From Olivibacter sitiensis DSM 17696 (GTDB lineage: Bacteria; Bacteroidota; Bacteroidia; Sphingobacteriales; Sphingobacteriaceae), in NCBI RefSeq assembly GCF_000427965.1, contig NZ_ATZA01000011.1:1-64000 (forward strand): a DNA stretch of 64,000 nt, written 5' to 3'. Positions 46,128-54,138 of this stretch are shown piece by piece. Both the position numbers and the translations under genes were made by a program. Positions within the stretch are counted from its first letter, which is position 1; each line of letters begins with the position of its first letter. Under the pieces are notes generated by a model that did not search any database, had not been told where the DNA came from, and saw nothing but the letters and a program-made list of their open reading frames with translations.

Positions 46128-47300
46128 TTAATTTATCTTCAACACGCTTCCTTCTATATTAAAAGAGACACCGGCAGTCTTGAGCACTCCTAAGACAATA
46201 GATAGATTGGAATCTTTCGGTATTTTCCCGGCAAATTTGTCCGGTATGTCCATGCGCTCGTACTGAACTTCTATGTCGTACCATCTGGCAAGCTGGCGCA
46301 TTACCCCATAAATATCTAGGTCATTGAAATAGAAATAACCGTCTTTCCAAGCAGTAAACTCCTCCACATCTGTTTTTGCCATTTGCAGAAAGACCTCATT
46401 GTTGCGAATGCCAACCTTGCTTTGATGGCCAGGAAGCAATATTTGCTCTTTTTCCTGACCTTTGGTTGTTACTTGTACCCGACCTTCGACCAAAGTTGTC
46501 GTCTCCGCCACTTCGTTGTCATAGGCATTAATGTTGAACTGCGTACCCAATACTTTCACATCTTGTCTATCGGTACTGACGATAAAGGGAGCCTTATTGT
46601 CCTGTTTGGCAACATCAAAATAGGCTTCGCCTTTCAGGTGCACCCTACGCACCTTTGGATCATATCTTGTAGGATAAGTGAGGGAAGAAGAGGAATTCAA
46701 CCACACGGTAGTTCCATCGACCAACACCACTTTATACTGTCCTCCCTTGGGCGTCATAATAGTGTGCTTACTTGTCAAGTTGCTTTTCTCCAACGCTTGA
46801 TCAGAAACCGTATAGGTGATTTGCCCATCGCTACCCTTTGAAATAATGAGACCATCATTTTGCGCGAACTCTCCGATATTGGCCGTTTCCAAGGCGATCT
46901 TTTTCCCATCACCCAATATAAGTATAGCTTGATCCTTGCCGGGAGGGACGTCATTTGCTAAACTGAGCATTTTTTCCTGCTGGAGATCATTTTTTCGGTT
47001 ATCTGTCCGAATCAGGAAGAAGATGGAAAATCCCGTAATTAAGATGACAGATGCGGCAAGGCTGACCCATCTCGCGACAAACTTCTTGGGCTTTTGCCGT
47101 CGGCCAATTTCATTCCTTATATTATTCAATAGCTTTTCCCTATGTTCTTCTTCACTTCCAGCGATATAAGGAGGTATGTCCAGGTCTTTATCTTGCTCCG
47201 TATTATACCAAGTTGAGAACTCTTCTTTTTCAGCTTGGCTGATTGTTCCTTTCAGCCACTTTTTGGCCAATTCTCTATATCTGTACCAATCTTTCATCAT
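46128..47300 (-). CDS. FecR-family anti-sigma factor
   Basis: A 390-residue regulator: cytoplasmic part 1-78 (YRELAKKWLKGTISQAEKEEF), transmembrane helix about 80-97 (VSLAASVILITGFSIFFLI), FecR domain (TPKGGQYKVVLVDGTTVWLN) and C-terminal DUF4974 domain (YFYFNDLDIYGVMRQLARWYD). It should restrain the sigma at 47483-48061. The 160-bp gap to susC lacks the hairpin found in the three other fecR-susC gaps. Confidence 0.93.
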   Translation of the reverse strand: MMKDWYRYRELAKKWLKGTISQAEKEEFSTWYNTEQDKDLDIPPYIAGSEEEHREKLLNNIRNEIGRRQKPKKFVARWVSLAASVILITGFSIFFLIRTDNRKNDLQQEKMLSLANDVPPGKDQAILILGDGKKIALETANIGEFAQNDGLIISKGSDGQITYTVSDQALEKSNLTSKHTIMTPKGGQYKVVLVDGTTVWLNSSSSLTYPTRYDPKVRRVHLKGEAYFDVAKQDNKAPFIVSTDRQDVKVLGTQFNINAYDNEVAETTTLVEGRVQVTTKGQEKEQILLPGHQSKVGIRNNEVFLQMAKTDVEEFTAWKDGYFYFNDLDIYGVMRQLARWYDIEVQYERMDIPDKFAGKIPKDSNLSIVLGVLKTAGVSFNIEGSVLKIN

Positions 47301-47482
47301 AAAGTCGGGTCTCTGGTTATATCCTTAAGTCCTTTCAGAAACGACAATCCCTTATAGGTCCCTCAAAAAAAATTTAATTTTCTTTTCTCGACCTAGGATC
47401 AACGACATCACATTTCCTTATCTTAAAAGGAATTAAGGGCTATATTGGACCCAACTTTCGTCTGTAAAGAAGATAAGATGAT

Positions 47483-48061
47483 TTAGGAAAGAAAAAACAA
47501 GAAGACGGACACCATTATGTGCGCTAGTTTTGCACGGAGTACTTTGGTGGCCTTGACGATATGCGCTTCTACGGTCTTTTCGGCTATATTTAGGTGCTGC
47601 GCTATCTCTTTTTGTGAAAAACCGACTTCGCGACTAAGTTGATAAACTATTCTACATTTTTCAGGTAGCTGACCGACCCAGAGAGACAATTGATTTTTTA
47701 ATTCTTCAAATTCCAACCATTCCCTCGTAGAATCGTCCACATAGCCGTTACTGCCTAGATAAGCTATGTATTTCTGTTTGTTGCTGTTCTTGTCAAGCGC
47801 TTTGATCACCTTATACTTAACGGCAACTGCGAGATAATGGTCGAGCGAAGACTTGATTTCAATGGCCTCCCGTCTGTTCCAAAGGCTAACGAATATATCT
47901 TGCACGATCTCTTCTGCATCTTCTATCCGTTCAACCTTATTTGCGGCGACCGAGAGCATTCTCTTCCAATACCTGTTGTATATTTCTTCAAAGGCCAGAT
48001 CATCGCTGCTTTTTACCAAAGCAATCAATTCATCATCAGACAAACCTTTATACTGTTGCAT
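47483..48061 (-). CDS. ECF RNA polymerase sigma factor (FecI-like)
   Basis: A 192-residue ECF sigma factor with region 2 at about 22-88 (FEEIYNRYWKRMLSVAANKVE, EEIVQDIFVSLWNRRE) and region 4 at about 125-175 (LPEKCRIVYQLSREVGFSQKE, NIAEKTVEAHIVKA). It stands first in the utilisation locus, 182 bp before fecR, and should drive susCD. A TAAGTTTG box at 48123-48130 gives a leader of about 55 bases. Confidence 0.93.
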   Translation of the reverse strand: MQQYKGLSDDELIALVKSSDDLAFEEIYNRYWKRMLSVAANKVERIEDAEEIVQDIFVSLWNRREAIEIKSSLDHYLAVAVKYKVIKALDKNSNKQKYIAYLGSNGYVDDSTREWLEFEELKNQLSLWVGQLPEKCRIVYQLSREVGFSQKEIAQHLNIAEKTVEAHIVKATKVLRAKLAHIMVSVFLFFLS

Positions 48062-48455
48062 TTCACAATCGGTTAGTGTTTCATAGAATATCTCACGGGA
48101 ACCAAGGCATCCTATTATTTTTCAAACTTATTAAGTTGGACAATCAATGCCATCCTGCACTGTGATGACCCAGTAAAAACCATCCATTGTCTATATCTTT
48201 TTTTCGTCGCCACAAGCCATTCTATTTTGATCGCATTCGGTAACCAATTAAAATACTCTCCCGAAATGTGGTCAATAGAATCGCAAGCCCTTACGTCTCC
48301 CATATCTATTTAAAACCCGTATCTTTACACCCTATTAAATAAGCAAGCCATCTCAATTTTGCATTATTTAATTTCTTCTTTTTATCATAAAATCAGCCAC
48401 ATAGGTTTATTGATATATTCGCAGACACACGAATACCACAAATTTTAACATAAAA
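48062..48455. other. Divergent intergenic region between sigma gene and sugar transporter gene
   Basis: A 394-bp stretch. It holds TAAGTTTG (48123-48130, minus strand), a match to the TAnnTTTG -7 box for the sigma gene. No equally good box was found for the plus-strand transporter. A 62-codon minus-strand frame at 48115-48303 shows no family resemblance and covers the sigma promoter, so it is not called a gene. Confidence 0.45.
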
Positions 48456-49796
48456 ATGGACAATAAAAACATCTACTTAATAACATTTATAGCTACTAAC
48501 GGCGGATTGTTGTACGGTCTTAATATGGCTGGGATTTCGGGATGTGTGGATACCATACAATCTATCTTTGGGTTGTCTAATAACAGCATAGGACTGACGG
48601 TAAGTGTCTTAATATTAGGCTGCTTAATCGGTTCCCTTTTCGTGGGAAAACTAGCCGATTTGATCAGTAGAAAAAATGTGTTCATTATAAGTGCCATCAT
48701 GATGGCACTGTCTTCCTTGGGACTGTTCTTTGCCAATCATATATTGTTAATTATCTTGTTCAGGTTTATCTCGGGGCTGGCCGTTGGAGCCGTATCGGTT
48801 GTATCGCCCATGTATATTTCGGAGATTGCCCCTTCTGACAAGAGGGGCACACTGGTATCTTTCAATCAGTTTGCCATTACAATAGGTATCCTAGTTGCCT
48901 ATTTGTTCAATTATTACTTCGAGAAATACCTCGATTCCTCTATCGCATGGCACTATATGCTGGGAGTACCTTTTATTTTCAGTGTTGTTTTCTTGCTTCT
49001 TACCATTGCCATTTTACCAAAAAGTCCTCGCTGGTTGATGGGGCAAGGACTTGAAGAACAAGCTCACAAGGTGTTAACATTTACGCTCGGTAAAAAGCTG
49101 GCAAAGCAGGAATTTGACAGTCTAGTCAACTCCTTTTCAGATAGTTCGAACAAAACCAAAGTCAAATTTGGAGATATTTTCAAGGAAAAAACGGGCAAAG
49201 TCGTCTTACTGGGCACTGTATTGGCCGTTTTGCAACAGGCCATGGGTATCAATGCGGTGGTCAACTATGCTCCCGTTATTTTTGCAGAGACAGGCTCGCA
49301 GTCCGATCCTTTTTTCCAATCCATCCTCGTAGGGCTGATAAATACTGTTTCCACTGTCATCGCATTGAAATTTGTCGATCGCTTGGGACGTAAGTTATTG
49401 CTGCTCATAGGTTCCGTTGGCTCTATGCTATCCTTGTTTTACCTGGTCTTTGCCATGCTATACCATTTGAGCCCAACGAGCATTCTAGTAGCCGTTTTGA
49501 TTTTCATTGGATTTTTCGCGGCAACTTGGTCGCCCATCATGTGGGTAGTCATTTCGGAGATATACCCCAATAGGATAAGAAGTACGGCCATGTCTTTTTC
49601 TACTGCCATGAGCTGGACTTCTTCTTTTCTTATTGTCCAGTTTTCTCCCAGTATTCTTGCGTCCCTTGGCAGTGAGTTTCTATTCGGACTGTTTGGTCTT
49701 TTTGCCTTGGCGTCCTTCTTTTTTGTATGGAAATACATTCCCGAAACCAAGAGCAAAACATTGGAGCAGATAGAAAAGGAATTGGGTTTGGATTAG
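48456..49796 (+). CDS. Sugar:proton symporter of the MFS sugar porter family
   Basis: A 446-residue inner-membrane protein with 12 predicted helices. Family motifs are GRLxDxxGR-like GKLADLISRKNVF, the loop PMYISEIAPSDKRGTLVS, PKSPRWLMGQG, the sugar-contacting QQAMGINAVVNYAP, VDRLGRKLLLLIG and PETKSKTLEQIE at the C-terminus. It resembles XylE and other porters for monosaccharides. Its place among rhamnosidase genes suggests it imports rhamnose, arabinose or galactose freed in the periplasm (inference). It is the only plus-strand gene of the right half. Confidence 0.92.
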   Translation: MDNKNIYLITFIATNGGLLYGLNMAGISGCVDTIQSIFGLSNNSIGLTVSVLILGCLIGSLFVGKLADLISRKNVFIISAIMMALSSLGLFFANHILLIILFRFISGLAVGAVSVVSPMYISEIAPSDKRGTLVSFNQFAITIGILVAYLFNYYFEKYLDSSIAWHYMLGVPFIFSVVFLLLTIAILPKSPRWLMGQGLEEQAHKVLTFTLGKKLAKQEFDSLVNSFSDSSNKTKVKFGDIFKEKTGKVVLLGTVLAVLQQAMGINAVVNYAPVIFAETGSQSDPFFQSILVGLINTVSTVIALKFVDRLGRKLLLLIGSVGSMLSLFYLVFAMLYHLSPTSILVAVLIFIGFFAATWSPIMWVVISEIYPNRIRSTAMSFSTAMSWTSSFLIVQFSPSILASLGSEFLFGLFGLFALASFFFVWKYIPETKSKTLEQIEKELGLD

Positions 49797-49885
49797 CTCT
49801 TAAATTGCCTAGCACTGCAATCAAATCAAAATTTTTGAATGTTTGATAGCAATATCATTCTTCGTAAAATGGATATCGTTGAGGG

Positions 49886-50536
49886 TTAATTTTCTGAAAC
49901 AACAACTTCCGGCACAGTACGAAGAATAGGGGACAAACGATTAAGAGGATTGGCAAAATGGATACCGGCAAACAAAATGCATAACAAAATAAAGCCTTTT
50001 ATAGTTCTTAATGTATTTAACGCATTATTCATTTGTTTTTTTACGGTATTCTCTGATATATTCAATTCACTTGAAATCTGTTTATATGAATAGTCAAAAA
50101 AACGGCTAAGCTCAAATACTTTACGCATCTTTGGCGGCAGCTTATTGATGCCATTTTCAATGATATTTTTCAGTTCTTTCTCACGCAAGGCCATTTCAGT
50201 CGATAATTCGCCTGCATTAATATAATCCTCCAACGATGACAAGTACTCGTTCCTGACCTTAGATTTTTCAATATTGTTTAACAGCTTGTTACGCAACATG
50301 GCATACAGGTAAGAAGACAGTGATTTAGAAATCACTATATCCTGGCTTTTGGTCCACAGGGCCACGAATACATCTTGCGTAATGTCTTTTGCTTCATCCT
50401 GGTCCTTCAAAAATTTAAAGGCCATTCGGAACAACTTTGGCCAATAGCGATCGTAAATTGCCTCAAATGCTTTGTAGTTGCTCTCTTTTAGCAATTGGAT
50501 TAATCTAAGATCATCAAATATCTTTTGATCAGACAT
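49886..50536 (-). CDS. ECF RNA polymerase sigma factor (FecI-like) at the distal end of a locus
   Basis: A 216-residue ECF sigma factor with region 2 at about 22-90 (FEAIYDRYWPKLFRMAFKFLK, AKDITQDVFVALWTKSQD) and region 4 at about 130-185 (LPPKMRKVFELSRFFDYSY, NISENTVKKQMNNAL), plus a hydrophobic tail (KGFILLCILFAGIHFA). No fecR follows it. It sits 170 bp downstream of the GH99-like gene, at the far end of the FecR-SusC-SusD block at 50707-57825, which otherwise has no sigma factor. It is probably the partner of the FecR at 56638-57825. Confidence 0.92.
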   Translation of the reverse strand: MSDQKIFDDLRLIQLLKESNYKAFEAIYDRYWPKLFRMAFKFLKDQDEAKDITQDVFVALWTKSQDIVISKSLSSYLYAMLRNKLLNNIEKSKVRNEYLSSLEDYINAGELSTEMALREKELKNIIENGINKLPPKMRKVFELSRFFDYSYKQISSELNISENTVKKQMNNALNTLRTIKGFILLCILFAGIHFANPLNRLSPILRTVPEVVVSEN

Positions 50537-50706
50537 ACAACCATTTTTAGGTATAAAATTGGATATACAAGTATATGTTTTTTTTTCTTAACTGCCATCA
50601 CCATCCCGTACTGTGCTGTTAGCGCCAGGTCTTTTTCCCGTGTTCAAGTTTTACTAATATTAAGCAATATGAATATTAAAATGAAGGACTGTACCCACAA
50701 ATACTC

Positions 50707-51897
50707 TTATTTTTCAAAGACCTCCTTTATCACCTCTAAATAGTCATATTTATGAATTGTATCTGGCTCTAAATAACTTCCTTCTCCCCATTCATTCCAA
50801 GCATTGAGCATGATAATTCGGTCTAAAGGAGATTTTTTCAGCGTTATTTCCTTTGCCTTTATCAAGGCCTTTTTATAGTTATATGGTGTATTGTTGACCA
50901 AAACGGCGCCAAATGGGTATCCTTCTTGTCTATTCATCCAATCAGCCGAGTTCCGGGTGCGGGGAGAGGCATCCCAACCCATGGTCACGTTTATATAATA
51001 ACTTACTGGGAAACTACTGACTGGATTTTCTAAGCCACTCAGTCCTCCACCATATGCCACACTTCGAAAATATCGATCTGCTTCTATATTATAATCAGAA
51101 GTGGGAAACCCCTGTAGCTTATTGTGTTGAACCCACACATACGATGCAGTGCTTTTCATTGGGAAGTATTCTATCAGATCGTTTAGTGACCTCCCCCTAA
51201 GTCCTGATATCACGAGATTAAGATGTAGGTCAGGGAAACCTGCTGCCTTTACTTTTGCTCGAAACCTCTGCAACGCTTCTCCTGCCTTCTTCACATCATC
51301 CCCATAAGATTGTATAAATGTTTCGGGTTCGTAGATAGAAAAATACGGACATCCCTCGATCTTCCAATAGGTATCTTCCTTAAAGTAATGTGCTATTATA
51401 TAATCTGTCATCTCTTCAAAAGTTTCTGGCATAATCGCTCCTTTCATAGCGTCTACGTCGTGATTGGCCCACATTAAGGCAAATTTCATATCCGATCGAT
51501 TGGCGGCTTTCAAAAAACCCTCCTCCAAAGCCTTATACAGATATTTCCCGCCAGGCTTTCCCAATGAGGCTGGATCAAAATAATACCAACAGAAAATAAA
51601 TGAATTAATGTGATGGTCTGCAGCTGCCTTAATTTTCCTAGTCATAACTATTGGATCCTCTTCATTCTCATATCCCCACAACGGGGTCTTGGGCTGTTGA
51701 TGACCCTCAAACCGTGGCAAGGCCCTTTGAATCAGTGGCCATTCCGATTGATCAAAAGGCCCCCAATTAGGGAAATAGTATGCCGCCACTTCTACTTTTC
51801 CCTTTGGAATTTTCAATGGGGCAGTCTGTGCTTCCGACGCTATATAACATCCGAGTACACCTATAATCGTTAACCCGATACCGATTAATTTCTTCAT
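50707..51897 (-). CDS. GH99-like (WbsX-type) glycosidase, exported
   Basis: A 396-residue protein with signal peptide (GLTIIGVLGCYIASEAQ). The body has VEVAAYYFPNWGPFD near the start, NSFIFCWYYFDP, KFALMWANHDVDAM, YFSIYEPETFIQ and the end block IIMLNAWNEWGEGSYLEPD. The AYYFPxW and NEWxEGxxLEP motifs are typical of the GH99-like/WbsX family, related to endo-mannanases. It lies 13 bp after the truncated SusD gene and would have been part of that operon. Substrate unknown. Confidence 0.88.
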   Translation of the reverse strand: MKKLIGIGLTIIGVLGCYIASEAQTAPLKIPKGKVEVAAYYFPNWGPFDQSEWPLIQRALPRFEGHQQPKTPLWGYENEEDPIVMTRKIKAAADHHINSFIFCWYYFDPASLGKPGGKYLYKALEEGFLKAANRSDMKFALMWANHDVDAMKGAIMPETFEEMTDYIIAHYFKEDTYWKIEGCPYFSIYEPETFIQSYGDDVKKAGEALQRFRAKVKAAGFPDLHLNLVISGLRGRSLNDLIEYFPMKSTASYVWVQHNKLQGFPTSDYNIEADRYFRSVAYGGGLSGLENPVSSFPVSYYINVTMGWDASPRTRNSADWMNRQEGYPFGAVLVNNTPYNYKKALIKAKEITLKKSPLDRIIMLNAWNEWGEGSYLEPDTIHKYDYLEVIKEVFEK

Positions 51898-51910
51898 CTA
51901 TTATAAAATT

Positions 51911-52885
51911 TTATTGATAACCTGGATTCTCTACTAAATTAGGATTGCTAGACGTCCTGCTCTGGCCAATGGGCAAATAATAATTTCTTTCCACAAAAAA
52001 TGGACTGTGCATACCAGCAACATTTTCTACAATATACAACCTGAATTTCTGATTTGACGGATCGTATTCTCCTTCTGTGAGTGAGGCCCCGTCGATGATG
52101 AAGCGCAGTCCCGAAAAGCTCCTAGTCAAATCGTCTACAGCAGTTCTCCATCGGCGTAGGTCAAAATACCGATTGCCTTCAAATGCTAATTCCACTTTCC
52201 TTTCATGACGTATTTTCTCCCTATCAATATTATCAAGAATTGGAATGCCGGCCCTACTTCTTATGGCATTTATTGCCGTAAGTGCTTCATCCATAAATCC
52301 CAACTCGAAGGATGCCTCCGCCAAATTCAAATAAATCTCGCCCAATCTGAAGATAATATAATCTGTATCTGAATAATATCGTTCTTGGATAATCCCTTTG
52401 GATTCATCCAAATACTTCAATATACCAAAGGGTGTAGGCCTACCGTAACTTCTTGATCGGCTGTTTACTCCTTTATAAGCTCCCACGGTTTGTAAAGTAC
52501 CGTTTGGCAGCAAAATAGCATCGTGATAATCCAATATACCTTCTAGCCAAGGCGTTCCATGTGTATAAATAGATGCCCTGAAACGTGGGTCTTTTTTGCC
52601 CCATAGTTCATCCAACGTCCAAAGATGATCGGCACTGATTTTCTCCCTGTCTATTTTTGGTGAGGAACCATCCATGTTTTCAAATGCTTCTACCATTTCG
52701 AGATAAACCGTTGATTGCTGTCCCCCAGCCCATACGTTATAACTAAATGGATTCTCCCACATATCCCAGGAATGCCCTTTTCCAGTGATTCCCGTATATT
52801 TTTCGGCAAAAATGACCTCACTATTATCTTTTTCCAGAAAAAGGCCACGGAAATTCTGAGTTTTGTTTTCATATACTCTAATAAA
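51911..52885 (-). pseudogene. SusD-family gene truncated at its 5' end by IS110
   Basis: The frame is open from about 52885 (FIRVYENKTQNFRGLFLEKD) through the Met at 52762 to the stop at 51911, about 324 residues. It carries the SusD C-terminal half: IIFRLGEIYLNLAEASFELG, RHERKVELAFEGNRYFDLRRW and YLPIGQSRTSSNPNLVENPGYQ. The first 150-200 residues, including signal peptide and lipobox, are missing and the frame meets the IS110 element directly. It cannot be exported as it stands. Confidence 0.88.
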
Positions 52886-52895
52886 TTACAAGTTT

Positions 52896-53909
52896 CTAGG
52901 CCACTATTTTTTCGGAGCCGTTTACATTTTTGTTAATTTCTCTTGGGTCTAGGCATACATAATCCTTATCATAAGGTTTTTTGCTGTTTACTACACTGTA
53001 GACCGTTCTTAATAATTTATTCATAACATTGTTCATGATCAGGTAATGAGGTTTACCCTCCTGTTGCTTTTTCTGATAATATAACCTGTATTCCTTATTA
53101 TGCTTCACTGCGGATTTTGCGCCCATGTACAGCAGGGATTTAAGTTCTTTATCTGCAAATGGGCTTGTCCTGGGCTTGCCGACCATATTTCCCGAAGCAT
53201 TGGGGAAGGGACATACGCCGGCGTATGAAGCCGCTTTTCTGGCCGTTCCGATTGTCTTGAAGTTGCCCGTCTTGATAATCAGATCAGTAGCTATGACCGG
53301 TCCTACGCCCTTTACCGAAACCGCCAGCCCATAATTCCCGGCCAGTTCCCTATCATTCTTTATGATCAGTTCCATTTCTTCATCTACGGCTTCTATCTGC
53401 TGGTCAAGGGCGTTGAGGGAAGCTTTTAGGATGAGGTTCACCTTGATGCTCTGCATGGGCATCTGCTCCCGGGCATGCTCACCTGTCCTTAATTTTTTAC
53501 GGGATTTAACCAACTGTGAACGAAGCGAATAAAGTTGACGTAATTCAGAGCCGCTTTCGCTCTGATACGTTTTGAAAGATAGCTTGTCAAAGAATCTCTC
53601 CCCGTATTCCCGTAACCGCGAGGCATCTATTGGGTCTGACTTGCCTTTAAGGATACCCAGGCTATGTTTTACCGTATAGCCCGGAACAAGTGCTATCGAG
53701 ACTCCGCACCGGTTACACAGAAAGACTAACAGATCTCCATAGCTACCGGTATTCTCCGCACATAGCACAGAACCCTCGGGTACTTTCGATAGAAATTTCG
53801 ATATGGAGTCCAATCTGTTTTTCACTGTCCTGTTTTTTTCTTTACCGTCTGTATCAAAGAAGTTTACGTCAAACTTTTCTTTTGATAAATCTATTCCATA
53901 TACTTGCAT
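52896..53909 (-). CDS. IS110-family transposase (DEDD/serine recombinase)
   Basis: A 337-residue recombinase. The N-terminal RuvC-like DEDD domain shows Asp in YGIDLSKEKFD, Glu in LCAENTGSYG, and Asp residues in KSDPIDASRLREYG. The C-terminal domain has VKGVGPVIATDLIIKTG and AASYAGVCPFPNASG, where the Ser near NASG is the expected nucleophile. The start at 53909 (MQVYGID) is set by the left-edge copy, which has a stop codon just upstream. IS110 enzymes cut and join DNA under guidance of a bridge RNA from the element end (established for IS621). The noncoding end lies upstream of the gene, as in the IS110 subgroup and unlike IS1111. Confidence 0.92.
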   Translation of the reverse strand: MQVYGIDLSKEKFDVNFFDTDGKEKNRTVKNRLDSISKFLSKVPEGSVLCAENTGSYGDLLVFLCNRCGVSIALVPGYTVKHSLGILKGKSDPIDASRLREYGERFFDKLSFKTYQSESGSELRQLYSLRSQLVKSRKKLRTGEHAREQMPMQSIKVNLILKASLNALDQQIEAVDEEMELIIKNDRELAGNYGLAVSVKGVGPVIATDLIIKTGNFKTIGTARKAASYAGVCPFPNASGNMVGKPRTSPFADKELKSLLYMGAKSAVKHNKEYRLYYQKKQQEGKPHYLIMNNVMNKLLRTVYSVVNSKKPYDKDYVCLDPREINKNVNGSEKIVA

Positions 53910-54138
53910 AAATATTTTATTTATGCTCCGCATTGAGTGGCTAACATCGTGATAATGGGTTCTTCCCTAAATACTCTCTGGCTTTGACTCAATAGATCTG
54001 CTGTCCTTAATATGAAACTTAGGTTCTACCTATTATTATTTTAAAGTTAGGGCAGCAGATGGAGCTTTTTATCCAAAGATATATTTCACGATCTATTCTC
54101 ATTTCTTGTATTTATCCTTCAGAGTTCAAACTAACGAT
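53910..54138 (-). ncRNA. Candidate IS110 bridge RNA region
   Basis: The 229-bp noncoding end is largely kept between the two copies (70-299 and here). TCTGCTGTCC (53997-54006) can pair with GGGCAGCAGA (54050-54059) over 10 bp with one G-T pair; the same stem exists at 158-167/211-220. Inside it lies a small hairpin, TAGG-ttcta-CCTA here and TGGG-ttcta-CCCA in the left copy, a compensating base-pair change. Next to it a block of about 14 bases (54031-54044 and 192-205) is quite different between copies, as a guide loop might be. IS621 bridge RNAs come from this position; no transcript has been shown here. Confidence 0.5.

Larger units (their letters stand above)
52885..54138 (-). mobile_element. 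IS110-family insertion element, complete copy
   Basis: About 1254 bp. One end (54121-54138) is fixed by the point where similarity to the left-edge copy stops. The other is placed between the transposase stop (52896) and the open SusD frame (about 52885), with an error of some ten bases. No terminal inverted repeats are visible, as usual for IS110. It separates a SusC gene lacking its 3' part from a SusD gene lacking its 5' part, so about 1.3 kb of the original operon is gone. Confidence 0.85.

Noticed and set aside
48115-48303. 62-codon minus-strand frame before the sugar porter gene
   Set aside because: No family resemblance, low-complexity context, and it covers the promoter box of the sigma gene.
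53910-53933. Upstream start (MRSINKIF) for the IS110 transposase
   Set aside because: The left-edge copy has an in-frame stop at 82-84, so only the MQVYGID start is common to both.
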